64,000 nucleotides of DNA from Rhodopirellula baltica (lineage in GTDB: Bacteria; Planctomycetota; Planctomycetia; Pirellulales; Pirellulaceae): positions 1 to 64,000 of the forward strand of contig PPHI01000092.1 in assembly GCA_002901265.1 (NCBI GenBank), written 5' to 3'. How positions within the stretch are numbered: the first letter of the stretch is position 1; every line of letters begins with the position of its first letter. Positions 1 to 9,485 of this stretch are shown here, in pieces. The translations under genes were made by a program, and so were the position numbers. The notes beneath the pieces were generated by a model. It made no database searches, had not been told where the DNA came from, and worked only from the letters and a program-made list of their open reading frames with translations.

Positions 1-79
1 GTCGAGTATCCCAAAATTCGCCTCAAAACCCAAACGAGTTGCAAGCAAAGAAAGCTCAGCTATTTCATCGGCGTCCCTA

Positions 80-362
80 GCCTGCGGTTCAGCCCGTCAC
101 AAGGCGGAGCCTTGTAACAAGTCACTCGTGACGGGGCTCCTGCCTCGTCATGCTATGTCTTTCAGGCTCCTGCCTGACCAGCGCAACGAATTCAGGTTGC
201 GGCAGGCAGAGCCTGCGATTCAGTCCGTCACAAGGCGGAGCCTTGTAACGAGTGACTCGTGACGGGGTTCCTGCCTCGTCACGCTATGTCTTTCAGGCTC
301 CCGCCTGACCAGCGCAACGAATTCAGGCTGCGGTAGGCGGAGCCTTGTAACGAGAACGAGAA
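80..362. repeat. 131-bp tandem repeat with internal hairpins
   Basis: Two near-identical copies lie at about 80-210 and 211-341 (period 131), followed by a partial third copy of the ggcggagccttgtaac core at about 335. Copies differ by a few substitutions. Each copy contains a short inverted repeat (caaggc...gccttg) and a longer pairing (cgtcac...gtgacg). This fills the non-coding stretch between the window start and the stop of the WXG100-like gene at 363. It is probably an intergenic repeat unit that has duplicated in place. The short reading frames that cross it have no protein-like features. Confidence 0.8.
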
Positions 363-632
363 CTAGCGGCCTAGGTAGGCGTCGATTTGTTCGGCTTTGC
401 GGAGCAGGTAGGGGATGTGTTGCTCGGTGGTTTTCACCAACCTTGACATCTGACGCATTTGTTCGCTGAACTCGCCGGCAAACTTGCGCTGTTGCTCGTC
501 GCGCCACGTTTGTTCGAGTTGATTCATTTGGGTTCCGAGCGCGGTGGAACGCTCTTTCAGCTCTTCGACAAATCGATGCAAGTGCGATGCGAATTGACGA
601 AGTTGTTCGGGATCGACAACAGCTTGACTCAT
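363..632 (-). CDS. WXG100-like small helical protein
   Basis: 89 residues, no signal peptide, predicted helix-turn-helix hairpin. The turn carries W43-R-D followed by an F (WRDEQQRKF), the position where WXG100/ESAT-6 family proteins have W-x-G. The length (about 90-100) fits that superfamily. The second small protein at 18116-18379 has the matching motif WKDDRARQF, so the two look like relatives. Its start codon overlaps the stop of the upstream TPR gene by four bases (ATGA), and an AAGGA ribosome-binding site lies just upstream, so the two are co-translated. WXG100 proteins are usually substrates or components of type VII secretion; that role here is inference. The W-x-D variant lowers certainty. 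Confidence 0.7.
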   Translation of the reverse strand: MSQAVVDPEQLRQFASHLHRFVEELKERSTALGTQMNQLEQTWRDEQQRKFAGEFSEQMRQMSRLVKTTEQHIPYLLRKAEQIDAYLGR

Positions 633-1612
633 GAGGATTCCTTTTGACTTGCGGCGGCTTGTTTTTCGGCGGCGATCGCGTGATCGAGCTGTTGCAGTTG
701 TTTGCGGTAATGCTGGCCGGTTAACGAGAGGGCCAGTTTTTCAGAGAGTTCTATGAGCAGCATTAGACTGGTGCGGCGAAGCGGCTTTGGTGCGACCACG
801 GCCCGTCGGAGAGCGACCGCACGAAGTTCCTTCATCGCGGGCAGGTCTTTGCCCATCGCGAGCAGGCACTTTGCGCGAAGGAAATGTGCTGCCGGCGAGT
901 ACTCGTCCAGTTCGGTCAACCGCCCTGCGTCCTTGTACGACTCTTCGAATAGTTCGGCATCGAACTTTGCCTCTGCCATGACAAGTCGGTAGCTGACTTG
1001 CGACGGGTCGCGTTCCAGCCGCGCGCGACAGACATCCATGCGGCGGTGAGCCCAGTCGCTGCGGCTGCGTTCGAGTTCCCGGTCGGCTTCGACCGAGTTG
1101 ATACGATCCGCCAGATCCGTGACTTCGCGGAGCTGTTGCAGCGAGCGGGCCAAGATCGCTTCTTCGAGCTGCCAAGTCACCTGTTCGTCGTCAGGAAAAA
1201 TCTGCTTGGCTTGTTGCAGTAATCGCTTGGCTTCGATCGGACGTTGTTCGTCGCGATAGATCGCCGCAAGTTCTAAAAAGCCGTCCAGGTCGGTCGGATT
1301 GGCTTTGAGTTTGTGTTCGAGTTCTTGCCGACGTTCCAGTTGGACTTTTTGTTTTTGTTCCTGCGAAGCTTCGCTGCCAAAGTCTTCGGTCGTCGACGGG
1401 CGTCGCAGAAGTTCGTCGGGCGTGACCGGTCGCCAGCGTCCGCCTTCGAGTGGGCTGAGGTCGGGATTGCCAGTTTGGTTTCCCGTCGACGCGGAAGACT
1501 CCCGAGTTTGCCCTTTGGATTCACGGGGCATTGGCTCGCTTGCTAACGGAGAACGGCCAGACGTGTCGGTCATCGGATCGACAGAGCGGAATTGAGAATT
1601 GGACTCGTTCAT
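629..1612 (-). CDS. TPR-repeat protein upstream of the WXG100-like gene
   Basis: About 327 residues from the ATG at 1612; a longer frame runs to 1693 but its extra 27 residues look non-coding. The first hundred residues are polar and Ser/Pro/Gly-rich. Then come helical pairs typical of tetratricopeptide repeats, for example around LDGFLELAAIYRDEQRPIEA and HFLRAKCLLAMGKDLPAM. No signal peptide or membrane segment is visible, so it is probably cytosolic. TPR proteins are scaffolds for protein contacts. Coupling by ATGA overlap to the WXG100-like gene suggests it works with that small protein, perhaps as a chaperone or assembly factor; this is inference. Confidence 0.7.
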   Translation of the reverse strand: MNESNSQFRSVDPMTDTSGRSPLASEPMPRESKGQTRESSASTGNQTGNPDLSPLEGGRWRPVTPDELLRRPSTTEDFGSEASQEQKQKVQLERRQELEHKLKANPTDLDGFLELAAIYRDEQRPIEAKRLLQQAKQIFPDDEQVTWQLEEAILARSLQQLREVTDLADRINSVEADRELERSRSDWAHRRMDVCRARLERDPSQVSYRLVMAEAKFDAELFEESYKDAGRLTELDEYSPAAHFLRAKCLLAMGKDLPAMKELRAVALRRAVVAPKPLRRTSLMLLIELSEKLALSLTGQHYRKQLQQLDHAIAAEKQAAASQKESS

Positions 1613-1708
1613 GGCTGCCGCAGATTTAAAAGAAAAGGTTGCAGCGGACGAACCGCTGCAACCCAGTTTGAACGCTCTTTCCGCTGGATGCAAATCGGTA
1701 AGGGCAAA

Positions 1709-2083
1709 TCACCAGGGGGCACGGATGTAATAGTACCCGAATTGATCCGTGTGGCTGGGCCACGCTGGTGTGGGTCGGAGCTGCCCCGCGGGTGCCGCGC
1801 CGATGCCTGGTGCGCTGCGTCCGAATTGGTGATGGATCGGATACATCGTGTTTTGGCTGACGCCCCAGGCGTAGTTGGTACGCATGTGAGCGGTCGGCGG
1901 AACGACAACGGCCAACGGTTGGTTGTAGTTCTGTTGGTAGTATCCGCCGTGCCAAGGACGGTCCATGGCAAAGTTATGCGACCAACGCTGGGTCATTGAT
2001 TTGCGTCCGACGGCCGAAGCATCGTCGCTGGTCGCCACGGAGAACGTCGCGACGCAGGCCAGAAGAAGCAGTAGTTTTCGCAT
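1709..2083 (-). CDS. small secreted protein, function unknown
   Basis: 124 residues beginning with a clear signal peptide (MRKLLLLLACVATFSVATS) and a likely Ala-x-Ala cleavage site near residue 25 (DASA/VG). The mature part is rich in Tyr, Gln, His and Pro and has no domain I recognise. It resembles the short exported proteins that are abundant in planctomycetes. It lies between the TPR gene and another secreted protein in the same direction, but gaps of about 50-100 bases separate them. No enzymatic motif is visible. Secretion is well supported; the role is unknown. Confidence 0.65.
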   Translation of the reverse strand: MRKLLLLLACVATFSVATSDDASAVGRKSMTQRWSHNFAMDRPWHGGYYQQNYNQPLAVVVPPTAHMRTNYAWGVSQNTMYPIHHQFGRSAPGIGAAPAGQLRPTPAWPSHTDQFGYYYIRAPW

Positions 2084-2133
2084 CTTTCTATTCTGTGGGT
2101 TAAAAGTCTTTGATCGATCGATGGCGAACTGGG

Positions 2134-2724
2134 TTAGCGTGGCAAACGCAGCTTGTTCCAGTAGACGTTTTCGATGGCGGTGCGAACGGGCGGGTAGCTG
2201 TATTTGACTTTCGTACGGTTCAAGCCACGGCCGTTGTCATAAAAGTTGTGATAACGGTCTTTGTGCTTGTACATCATTTCGTGCGGATAAAACGGTTGGT
2301 ACGTGAAGTACGTGTTTCCGACGAATTGTGGCACTGGCAACGGAGAAACGTACATTTGGGCGTTTGCCGCGTTGCAGTTGCCTTGCGAGTAAAAGTTGTA
2401 AAACAGATCCGGACGGTCGTATTGGCGCGGTTGGCAACCGATTTCCTGGTTGCGTCGTCCCAGCCCAAGTTTGCTGAGGCAGGATCCGTCGGCGCAGGTT
2501 CCGTTTTCGCATGCCGGGCAGCTGCCGACAGCTTCGCCTTCATAAACGATGTCGCCGACATAGTTGGTCGGGGCGACAGCGGGAGCAGCAACCGTGTCAC
2601 TGACCACTTCTGCTTTCACGATGAATGCTTCGTCGGCGTGGCTGGTCGAAGTGATCGTCGCCAGTGACAGCCCGGCGGCCAGAGCGACGGAGGCGACAAT
2701 GTATTGTTTGAATTGCAGTTTCAT
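2134..2724 (-). CDS. secreted Cys-motif protein, function unknown
   Basis: About 196 residues from the ATG at 2724, chosen over an in-frame start at 2757 because GGAGGA lies 8 bases upstream and the protein then begins with a signal peptide (MKLQFKQYIVASVALAAG) cleaved after SHA/DEA. The mature part has a compact cysteine cluster, SCPACENGTCADGSC, and a C-terminal half rich in Tyr, His and Asn. The cluster could bind metal or form disulfides. The C-terminal style matches other planctomycete exported proteins. No known enzyme family is recognised. Confidence 0.65.
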   Translation of the reverse strand: MKLQFKQYIVASVALAAGLSLATITSTSHADEAFIVKAEVVSDTVAAPAVAPTNYVGDIVYEGEAVGSCPACENGTCADGSCLSKLGLGRRNQEIGCQPRQYDRPDLFYNFYSQGNCNAANAQMYVSPLPVPQFVGNTYFTYQPFYPHEMMYKHKDRYHNFYDNGRGLNRTKVKYSYPPVRTAIENVYWNKLRLPR

Positions 2725-2732
2725 CCGGTGGT

Positions 2733-2738
2733 TCCTCC
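2733..2738 (-). promoter_or_regulatory. Shine-Dalgarno GGAGGA
   Basis: On the minus strand GGAGGA sits 8 bases before the ATG at 2724. It decides the start of the secreted Cys-motif protein and rules out the longer reading frame from 2757. Strong sites like this are not general in this window. Confidence 0.7.
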
Positions 2739-3129
2739 GAACCGTTGTTTCAGCCAAAGATTCCGTTCTTGGTAACGAGGCAAACGCGCCTCAAGCCTGA
2801 CTCCCGCGTCACCTCATTGACGCTGGCCTTGGTGCGAGCGGTGTCCGCCTGACAAACTTGCTGGCAATCTAGACCCACACAGCAATCCTTGTCGGTCGAA
2901 TTAGGGGGTGTCCCACAGTCGCCGCTTTTGAAGTCGGGCGACCGCTGTATCGAGCACCACCGAAGCGATCGCCAGACGCGTTTCCACCCGCCTATTCGGC
3001 CTAACCGGAAAACTTTGCCGCCGTCGCCTATCTAGAAAAACTAATGCTGCTGCCGTAACTTGGTCGATCACGCAAGGCTGGTGAACCACCGACAGACGAC
3101 TTTTCGAGAGTGCAAAGGACCCCTAACTC
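2739..3129. other. divergent intergenic region before parC
   Basis: About 390 bases between the start of the minus-strand secreted protein and the GTG start of parC. Both promoters must lie here, but I could not identify convincing -35/-10 pairs, an operator or an RNA structure. No reading frame in it looks like a gene. Confidence 0.5.
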
Positions 3130-5565
3130 GTGGCAAAACGACGTACCCGAAACCAGACAGGAAAGAACGGTAAGTCGCTTTTCGAATCGGTTGATGAATC
3201 GATCTTGCAAGCGATCCCGCTCCGTCAAGCGGCACAAGAACGCTACCTGAACTATTCGCTTTCGGTCATCACCAGCCGCGCGCTGCCCGATGTTCGTGAC
3301 GGGTTGAAACCGGTACAGCGACGAACGCTGTACACGATGCATCAACAGGGGCTGAACTCGACCGCCAAGCATCGCAAGTGTGCGAAAGTCGTCGGGGACG
3401 TGATGGGTAACTACCACCCCCACGGTGACAGCTCGATCTACGAAGCGTTGGTGCGGATGGCCCAGCCGTTTTCGATGCGAATGCCACTGATCGACGGCAG
3501 CGGCAACTTCGGCAGTGTGGACGGCGACAACGCGGCGGCGATGCGTTACACCGAATGTCGTATGACGCCGATCGCGGGCGAGGTGTTGGCGGACCTGTCG
3601 ACCCGCACAGTGCCGTTCAAAGCGAACTATGACGGCACCCGTGAAGAACCCGTCGTGCTGCCCAGCCGTTTGCCGAACCTGCTGCTCAACGGGACGACCG
3701 GCATCGCTGTCGGGATGGCAACCAACATCCCCCCGCACAACTTGAAAGAGATCGTTGCCGCACTTTTGAAACTGCTGCGTGATCCCGAGATCAAGGATTA
3801 CCAACTGGTCGCCAACGACGCGATTCAGGCACCGGACTTTCCGACCGGCGGGCAGATCATCAACACGAAAGAAGAACTTCGTGAGATCTACCAAAACGGT
3901 CAGGGCACGATCAAGCTGCGTGGGACGGCGAAGGAAGGCGAAGCGTCTACCAAAGCACAAAAGATTCTGCAGATCGATTCGATTCCCTACAGCGTCAACA
4001 AGGCGTTGTTGGTCGAACGGATGAGCGAACTGGTGTTCGATGGCAAGCTGCCGTTGGTGACCGAAGTTCGCGACCTGTCGACGGATGAGATCCGCATCGA
4101 CGTGTACTTAAAGAAAGACGCGGATGAATCCAAAGTGCTCGCGTTTTTGTACAAGCACACCGACTTGCAAAAGAACTTCAACGTCAACATGACGTGCCTG
4201 ATTCCGACGGAGAATCCTGAGCTTGGGACGCCGGAACGGTTGTCGCTGAAGGAAATGCTGTGGTACTTCTTGAAGTTCCGCTTGGAGATCGTCACACGAC
4301 GACTAGAAAACGAGCTCGCCGCCCTGGAACGACGGCTGCATATCCTCGAAGGCTTCGCGCTGATCTTCGATGCGCTCGACGAAATCATCAAGATCATCCG
4401 CAACAGCGACGGCAAGGCTGACGCGGCCGCAAAGATCATGAAACGTTTTCCAGCCGACCAAGGCGGCCTGGACGAAGACCAGACCGATGCGATTTTGGAG
4501 CTGAAACTGTATCGGCTCGCTCGCTTGGAAATCAACTTGATCATGGACGAGTTGAAAGACAAGAACAAACGGGCTCGTCAGATTCGCAAGCTGCTGAAAG
4601 AAGACACCCAAGACACGAATTCGTCTGGACGTTGGGCGATCGTTCGCGAAGAAATCGAATCGCTCGTGACGACCTACGTTGGCGACAAGTGGTCTCGACG
4701 TTTGACCGCGATCGATTCCAACGAAAGCGAACTGGAATACAGCGAAGAAGACTTCATCGTCGCCGAAGACTGCCACGTGCTGGTCACTCGCGATGGCTGG
4801 GTCAAGCGTCAAAAACAAATCAACGATCCCTCCAAAAGCCGTCTGCGTCAGGGCGACGAAGTCCTGGCCGTTGTGGCTGGCGACACACGATCGACGCTCG
4901 GGTTTTTCTCGTCACTTGGCGTCTGCTACACCACGCGGTTTATCGACGTCCCCGCCTCGACGGGCTTTGGCGAGCCAATCCAAAAGCTGTTCAAAATGAA
5001 AGACGGCGAACGCATCATCGCTGTCATGTCATTCGATTCACGAACGCTTGCGGGCAGCATTCAAGAGGATCCCAAGCACCCCGATTACTACCCCGAAGTC
5101 CACGCGATCGCGGCGACCACCAACGGTTATGCGATGCGGTTCGGGCTGGCCGCGTTTGCAGAGCCGTCGACCCGAAGCGGTCGCCGCTACGCACGCGTTG
5201 CCACAGACGCCTCGGTGATCGATGTGTTGGCGATCGGTGGCAGCGAAGTGTTGCTGGCCGTTTCGACGAATTGCCGGGCGATCGTTTGTGAAAGCGTGGA
5301 AGTGAACTATCTGTCCGGTGCTGGCAAAGGCGTGATGTTGATTCGCTTGGGCAAGGACGACCAGTTGCTGGGATTCAAGGCCAGCAGCGGTGATCGTGAT
5401 CTGCTGACAGTGGAAACCAACCGCGGTGCCAAAAAGACAATTAGCACAGCCAAATACCGCGTGACCAGCCGTGGCGGGCGCGGCGTCGAAATTCAAAAGA
5501 ACGGCAAGATCGCCAAGATCATTGCACCGCCACCGGCCGCGCCGGAACCTTTCGAGGAATCGTGA
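3130..5565 (+). CDS. parC: DNA topoisomerase IV/gyrase subunit A (ParC-type)
   Basis: 811 residues from a GTG start. This is the breakage-reunion subunit of a type IIA topoisomerase, acting with the B subunit encoded just downstream. The catalytic tyrosine is Y140 in [10 protein letters not shown]. The quinolone-determining segment reads [13 protein letters not shown] with S101 and E105 at the classical Ser83/Asp87 positions. The motif [20 protein letters not shown] is intact. Blocks such as [19 protein letters not shown] and RRLHILEGF resemble ParC more than GyrA, and I see no clear GyrA-box (QRRGGKG) in the C-terminal domain. The family is certain; ParC versus GyrA is inference from these motifs. 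The intergenic gap to parE is about 100 bases. Confidence 0.85.
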   Translation: MAKRRTRNQTGKNGKSLFESVDESILQAIPLRQAAQERYLNYSLSVITSRALPDVRDGLKPVQRRTLYTMHQQGLNSTAKHRKCAKVVGDVMGNYHPHGDSSIYEALVRMAQPFSMRMPLIDGSGNFGSVDGDNAAAMRYTECRMTPIAGEVLADLSTRTVPFKANYDGTREEPVVLPSRLPNLLLNGTTGIAVGMATNIPPHNLKEIVAALLKLLRDPEIKDYQLVANDAIQAPDFPTGGQIINTKEELREIYQNGQGTIKLRGTAKEGEASTKAQKILQIDSIPYSVNKALLVERMSELVFDGKLPLVTEVRDLSTDEIRIDVYLKKDADESKVLAFLYKHTDLQKNFNVNMTCLIPTENPELGTPERLSLKEMLWYFLKFRLEIVTRRLENELAALERRLHILEGFALIFDALDEIIKIIRNSDGKADAAAKIMKRFPADQGGLDEDQTDAILELKLYRLARLEINLIMDELKDKNKRARQIRKLLKEDTQDTNSSGRWAIVREEIESLVTTYVGDKWSRRLTAIDSNESELEYSEEDFIVAEDCHVLVTRDGWVKRQKQINDPSKSRLRQGDEVLAVVAGDTRSTLGFFSSLGVCYTTRFIDVPASTGFGEPIQKLFKMKDGERIIAVMSFDSRTLAGSIQEDPKHPDYYPEVHAIAATTNGYAMRFGLAAFAEPSTRSGRRYARVATDASVIDVLAIGGSEVLLAVSTNCRAIVCESVEVNYLSGAGKGVMLIRLGKDDQLLGFKASSGDRDLLTVETNRGAKKTISTAKYRVTSRGGRGVEIQKNGKIAKIIAPPPAAPEPFEES

Positions 5566-5669
5566 TGCGTCTGCGGCCCTCGCTGTGATAGCGACCTGTC
5601 ACGCGGGCCTGTGACATCGATTCTCCCGACAACTAATCCAGAATAACTCAACCGCAACCTACTTCATCA

Positions 5670-7571
5670 ATGGCAAAGAAATACAACGCCGAAGCCATCG
5701 TCGCTCTCGAAGGACTCGAACCCGTTCGTAAGCGACCCGGGATGTATATCGGCGGGGTCAGTAGCGCCGGCCTGCATCACTTGATTTGGGAAATCGTCGA
5801 CAACTCTGTCGACGAAGCCATGAATGGCCACGCCAGTGAAATCGTGGTGACGTTGCATAAAGACGGCCAGTCGGTATCGGTCGGCGATAACGGTCGTGGG
5901 ATCCCGGTCGACAAGCACCCCAAAACCAAAAAGCCAGCTTTGGAAATGGTGCTGACCGTGCTTCACGCCGGTGGCAAGTTCGAAGGGCAAAACTACAAAA
6001 CCGCCGGTGGTCTACACGGCGTCGGAGCTTCGGTCGTCAACGCGCTCAGCAAGTCGTTGACGGCGGTCGTCAAACGTGATGGCGCCCAGTACAAGATGGA
6101 ATTCGAGCGTGGAGTCCTGAAAGGGCGGCTGCAAAAATTGAAAGGCGCCGTTCGTGGGACCGGGACCGAGATCACCTTTTCGCCTGACCCACAGATCTTT
6201 CCGAAAACAACGTTTGATGCCGAAACGATCCGCCACCGTTTAGAAACCGCAAGCTTTCTGCACCGCGGATTGAAGGTCGTCTTTGACAACCAAGTCGACG
6301 GCAAAAAGGAAACGTTCCTGCACGAAAAAGGCATCGTCGATTACTTGGCGGCGGTATTAAAGGAACGGAAAGCCCGACCGATTCACGAAGCACCCTTCAC
6401 ACATGCGGTCGACGACGACATCCGTTTGGAAGTCGCAATGCAGTGGACCGAGTCGACCGACGAGCACGTTCGCAGCTATGTCAACGGGATTCCCACCGGC
6501 AGCGGCGGTACCCACGAAAACGGTTATCGCGGTGGCTTGAACAAGGCCGTACGGAACTACATCGACACGCACAATCTGACTCCACGCGGGGTCAAGATCA
6601 CCCACGAAGATATTCGCGAGGGCATGGTCGCAATCGTGTCCGTCTTTATCAGCGATCCACAGTTCCAAGGTCAAACGAAGGACCGGCTGAACAATACCGA
6701 AACACACAGTGCTGTCGAATCTGCGGTGCGTGGCGAGATCGAACAGTGGATGAACAGCAACCGTTCGATCGCGGATTCGATCATCGCTCGGATCATTGCT
6801 GCCGCGCGGGCTCGAGCGGCTTCGCGCGCCGCGTCCGAAGCGGTTTCCCGAAAGGGCGGATCGAAACGGACGATGCTGCCCGGAAAACTCAGTGATTGTG
6901 TCTCCGGTGGCAAAATGGAATCCGAGCTGATCATCGTGGAAGGCGACTCGGCAGGCGGAACAGCCAAGCAATGCCGCGACCGGAACTACCAAGCGATTTT
7001 GCCGCTGCGTGGTAAGGTGCTGAACACCGAGAGCGCGACGCTGAAAAAGATCCTCGACAATCGCGAAATCCAAGACGTCGTTGCTTCGCTGGGTTGTGGT
7101 ATCGGACCGAAGATCGATCTCACGCAGCTACGATACGGACGCATCATCTTGCTCGCCGATGCGGACTCCGACGGTCATCACATCACCACGTTGTTGTTGA
7201 CGTTCTTCTATCGCCACATGCCACAATTAATTTCGGACGGGCGATTGTTTATCGCCGTTCCGCCGCTGTACCGAATCGACTTGGGCAAAGAAACCTACTG
7301 GGCAAAAGACGACGCGCACCGCGCGAAGATCCTGACGGAGTACAGCGGTCGTGCGAAACCGGAGATTACCCGCTTTAAAGGTCTGGGAGAAATGATGCCC
7401 AAGGTTCTTTGGGAAACAACCTTGGACCCAGCCAATCGTCAGCTCTTGCGCGTCGAAGTGGACGACCAATTAGAAACCGACCGTGTAATCAGCGACTTGA
7501 TGGGCCGCGACGCTTCCGCCCGATTCCGCTTCATCATGGATCGTGCCGGCGACGCCGAAGTCGATGTCTAG
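5670..7571 (+). CDS. parE: DNA topoisomerase IV/gyrase subunit B (ParE-type)
   Basis: 633 residues, the length of ParE and of the short GyrB class. The GHKL ATPase domain has E41 and N45 in WEIVDNSVDEA, and GGLHGVGASVVNALS. The TOPRIM domain has E424 in VEGDSAGGTAKQ and the metal-binding DADSDGHH. The C-terminal region reads PPLYRIDLGKETYWAKDD and RFKGLGEMMP, followed by TTLDPANRQLL, which fits ParE closely, and the protein ends like ParE without the long GyrB insert. It supplies ATP hydrolysis for strand passage by the A subunit upstream. Subunit order is A then B, probably one transcript. Confidence 0.88.
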   Translation: MAKKYNAEAIVALEGLEPVRKRPGMYIGGVSSAGLHHLIWEIVDNSVDEAMNGHASEIVVTLHKDGQSVSVGDNGRGIPVDKHPKTKKPALEMVLTVLHAGGKFEGQNYKTAGGLHGVGASVVNALSKSLTAVVKRDGAQYKMEFERGVLKGRLQKLKGAVRGTGTEITFSPDPQIFPKTTFDAETIRHRLETASFLHRGLKVVFDNQVDGKKETFLHEKGIVDYLAAVLKERKARPIHEAPFTHAVDDDIRLEVAMQWTESTDEHVRSYVNGIPTGSGGTHENGYRGGLNKAVRNYIDTHNLTPRGVKITHEDIREGMVAIVSVFISDPQFQGQTKDRLNNTETHSAVESAVRGEIEQWMNSNRSIADSIIARIIAAARARAASRAASEAVSRKGGSKRTMLPGKLSDCVSGGKMESELIIVEGDSAGGTAKQCRDRNYQAILPLRGKVLNTESATLKKILDNREIQDVVASLGCGIGPKIDLTQLRYGRIILLADADSDGHHITTLLLTFFYRHMPQLISDGRLFIAVPPLYRIDLGKETYWAKDDAHRAKILTEYSGRAKPEITRFKGLGEMMPKVLWETTLDPANRQLLRVEVDDQLETDRVISDLMGRDASARFRFIMDRAGDAEVDV

Positions 7572-7658
7572 ACTTTTGTCGGCTTCAAGTAAGATGGCTA
7601 AGTGATACGGCGCCGGTTTCGACGGACGCCACAACGCTTCGACCAACCACTTGAAACG

Positions 7659-8582
7659 ATGCGCCAATTCTACCTATCAAACTTGCTCGCTTTCGTTGCG
7701 TTCTTTCATGCGTTCCCAACGGCGTTGCAAGCCCAGCGTTCAGACGACCGATCGGCTGATGCAATTGCGACAGAGCTTGCGAACAAAATCACCAAGGTGT
7801 GGCGCAGTGGATTTGAAAGTAACCTTGATCAAGTCGCAACAGTTGAAACGAGTCCAACGATCTCGGCCGGCCTGATTCCACTTGAACAGATCCGTGTCCG
7901 TTTCAACGACCAGTTTGAGTGGACTTTGGCTCGTGACGTCGTGAAGAAACGGCTGCTCGAACGGTTTACGTTCGAAGAGCTTCAGACGATCGCGACGTTT
8001 TATCAGTCCTCTGCCGGACAAAAGATGCTCGCCCAAACCCCAGCGTTAGAGCAAACACTTTCGCAGCTTGTCCAACACGGAATGCTGCGAGCAAAACTTT
8101 CCAAGGTTGCCGAGGGGCAATTGCGAGAAAAACTTTCTTCGATGGAACCCGCGGATCAGAAGTTTGTGATCGACGCGATGAAGGAAAATTCCGTGGACAC
8201 GAAGAATCTGCTCGGACGCTGGCATGCAGACGACCGAGATGAAACCGGCGAGGGTTACGTCGGTTGGAATGAACGGCAACGATCGGGCAAATGGACAACC
8301 GTCGCACGAAGTGTCGACCATCAGGCGAAAGAGTATTGGACCTTTGACGACGAAGGCATTTGGTTTTCTAAAGGACGACTGATCGTTGAGATCTCAAGCC
8401 AACCAGGGTCGCTCGCGCTGTTCACGATTGTTGAAGAAGCGACACCAACTGTCCTAAAAAGTCGGACGGTCGATGAGACGATCGGACATTCTGAGTGGCC
8501 ATTGAATGAAGATGACCGCATCCCGATCAAGATTCCTGAAATGCCTCTGGGCTATCGCGATCCGTTGGTCCGAGCGAACTGA
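7659..8582 (+). CDS. secreted DUF2059-domain protein
   Basis: About 308 residues from the ATG at 7659, chosen because it gives a signal peptide (MRQFYLSNLLAFVAFFHA) ending near LQAQ; the longer frame from 7602 adds Arg-rich sequence that would spoil export. Residues about 80-140 contain the DUF2059 pattern: a long helix (KKRLLERFTFEELQTIATF) followed by YQSSAGQKMLAQTP. The C-terminal half (WHADDRDETGEGYVG...) looks beta-rich and has no family I recognise. It follows parE closely but convergent structure downstream suggests a separate role. Function is unknown; export to the periplasm is likely. Confidence 0.7.
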   Translation: MRQFYLSNLLAFVAFFHAFPTALQAQRSDDRSADAIATELANKITKVWRSGFESNLDQVATVETSPTISAGLIPLEQIRVRFNDQFEWTLARDVVKKRLLERFTFEELQTIATFYQSSAGQKMLAQTPALEQTLSQLVQHGMLRAKLSKVAEGQLREKLSSMEPADQKFVIDAMKENSVDTKNLLGRWHADDRDETGEGYVGWNERQRSGKWTTVARSVDHQAKEYWTFDDEGIWFSKGRLIVEISSQPGSLALFTIVEEATPTVLKSRTVDETIGHSEWPLNEDDRIPIKIPEMPLGYRDPLVRAN

Positions 8583-8624
8583 TTCGATCCCTTAGCAAAC
8601 AAAACGACGCCACTTTACGGTGTC

Positions 8625-8650
8625 CAAGTCGCCGAGCTAGCGGCGACTTG
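8625..8650. terminator. perfect 10-bp stem-loop between convergent genes
   Basis: caagtcgccg at 8625-8634 pairs perfectly with cggcgacttg at 8641-8650 around a 6-base loop. It lies between the convergent ends of the DUF2059 gene (8582) and the His-rich gene (8679), so it could end transcription in both directions. No T-run follows on either strand, so intrinsic termination is not certain. Confidence 0.5.
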
Positions 8651-8678
8651 AACGTTATCGATTCGGACGTGCCGGACT

Positions 8679-9041
8679 TCAGTGATGGTGTCCGCCGTGA
8701 TGACGGTGATAGTGTCCCGGCACGACGTCGTAGTGATTTCCGTGTCGGTAGACTTGCGTCGGATAGTAGTCGATGTGTGGCCGACTGGGGTGATAGTTCC
8801 GATATCGACTGGTGTAGCCGTAGGAAGGTGAATAGCTGCGGTAGCTGCTGTAACCTCGATAGGTCGGAACCCCATAGCCGAAGCTGCGTGACGAGAAGCC
8901 ACCGTAGTGAGCACCAAACGAGCTTCCGTAGTTTCCGATCCGGAGCGAGAAACCCTGTGCGTTCGCAGCCGGGGTGTCAGCCAGTGTGAGTGCACCGATA
9001 GCGATGAGCGGGGCCACGATCATAGTCAGTTTTCGAAACAT
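8679..9041 (-). CDS. secreted Tyr/Ser/His-rich protein
   Basis: About 120 residues from the ATG at 9041. The start was chosen because it opens a signal peptide (MFRKLTMIVAPLIAIGALTL) with cleavage at ANA/QG; upstream in-frame sequence to 9254 looks non-coding. The mature protein is a low-complexity run of Gly, Tyr, Ser and Arg followed by a His-rich tail (HYHRHHGGHHH). The tail could bind metal ions. It has no catalytic motif. Such short low-complexity exported proteins are common in planctomycetes. Confidence 0.65.
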   Translation of the reverse strand: MFRKLTMIVAPLIAIGALTLADTPAANAQGFSLRIGNYGSSFGAHYGGFSSRSFGYGVPTYRGYSSYRSYSPSYGYTSRYRNYHPSRPHIDYYPTQVYRHGNHYDVVPGHYHRHHGGHHH

Positions 9042-9485
9042 CTTTCTGTCCGTAGAGGTCAAAAGGTGAGCGGCGTTCGGCCGCGAATTGCATGAATGGT
9101 TGAGGTGTTGAGGGCAGCCATGGTTAGCCGCCCGGCTCGTTCCCTGAATAAAAGCATCAGGCGGACCATAAGAGTGCCAAACCCGGAAACACACGTGAAA
9201 CACGGCAAAAACCCCACTCGAGGACCAATACACAGAAACGATAGGTGTTGTCAATGTGAGTGCGCGGCTGTTCGAAATGAGACTTTGCTGGCGGATTTCT
9301 GCGTTGATCGACTGCTTTCCTTACCCGCCGAATCCGGGGTGTAGAACGTGTAATTTGCGGGTGGTCGCTCCCGGCTCTTGTGCCCCCACGAGGAGGGTTG
9401 GATCGAGTACGATTGCACCAGCCCGGGGGAGGGCTAGAGTGACTTGCATGGAAGCGGCCACAACGCACGTAGCGGAAATGAATCC
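9042..9485. other. divergent intergenic region, nothing recognised
   Basis: About 440 bases between the minus-strand His-rich gene and the plus-strand RadC-like gene. I found no convincing small gene, RNA, repeat or terminator. It presumably holds promoters for both genes. Confidence 0.4.

Noticed and set aside
80-362. CRISPR array
   Set aside because: Repeat period is 131 bases with no spacer structure, and no cas genes are present.
220-507. 95-codon frame over the tandem repeat
   Set aside because: Repeated Arg/Pro/Leu sequence comes from the DNA repeat, not from a protein.
3028-3960. 310-codon minus frame opposite parC
   Set aside because: Antisense to a clearly conserved topoisomerase gene; composition is that of a shadow frame.
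3130-7571. Calling the pair gyrA/gyrB
   Set aside because: No GyrA-box, and the B subunit has the ParE-like C-terminus (RIDLGKETYW) and length; gyrase remains possible.
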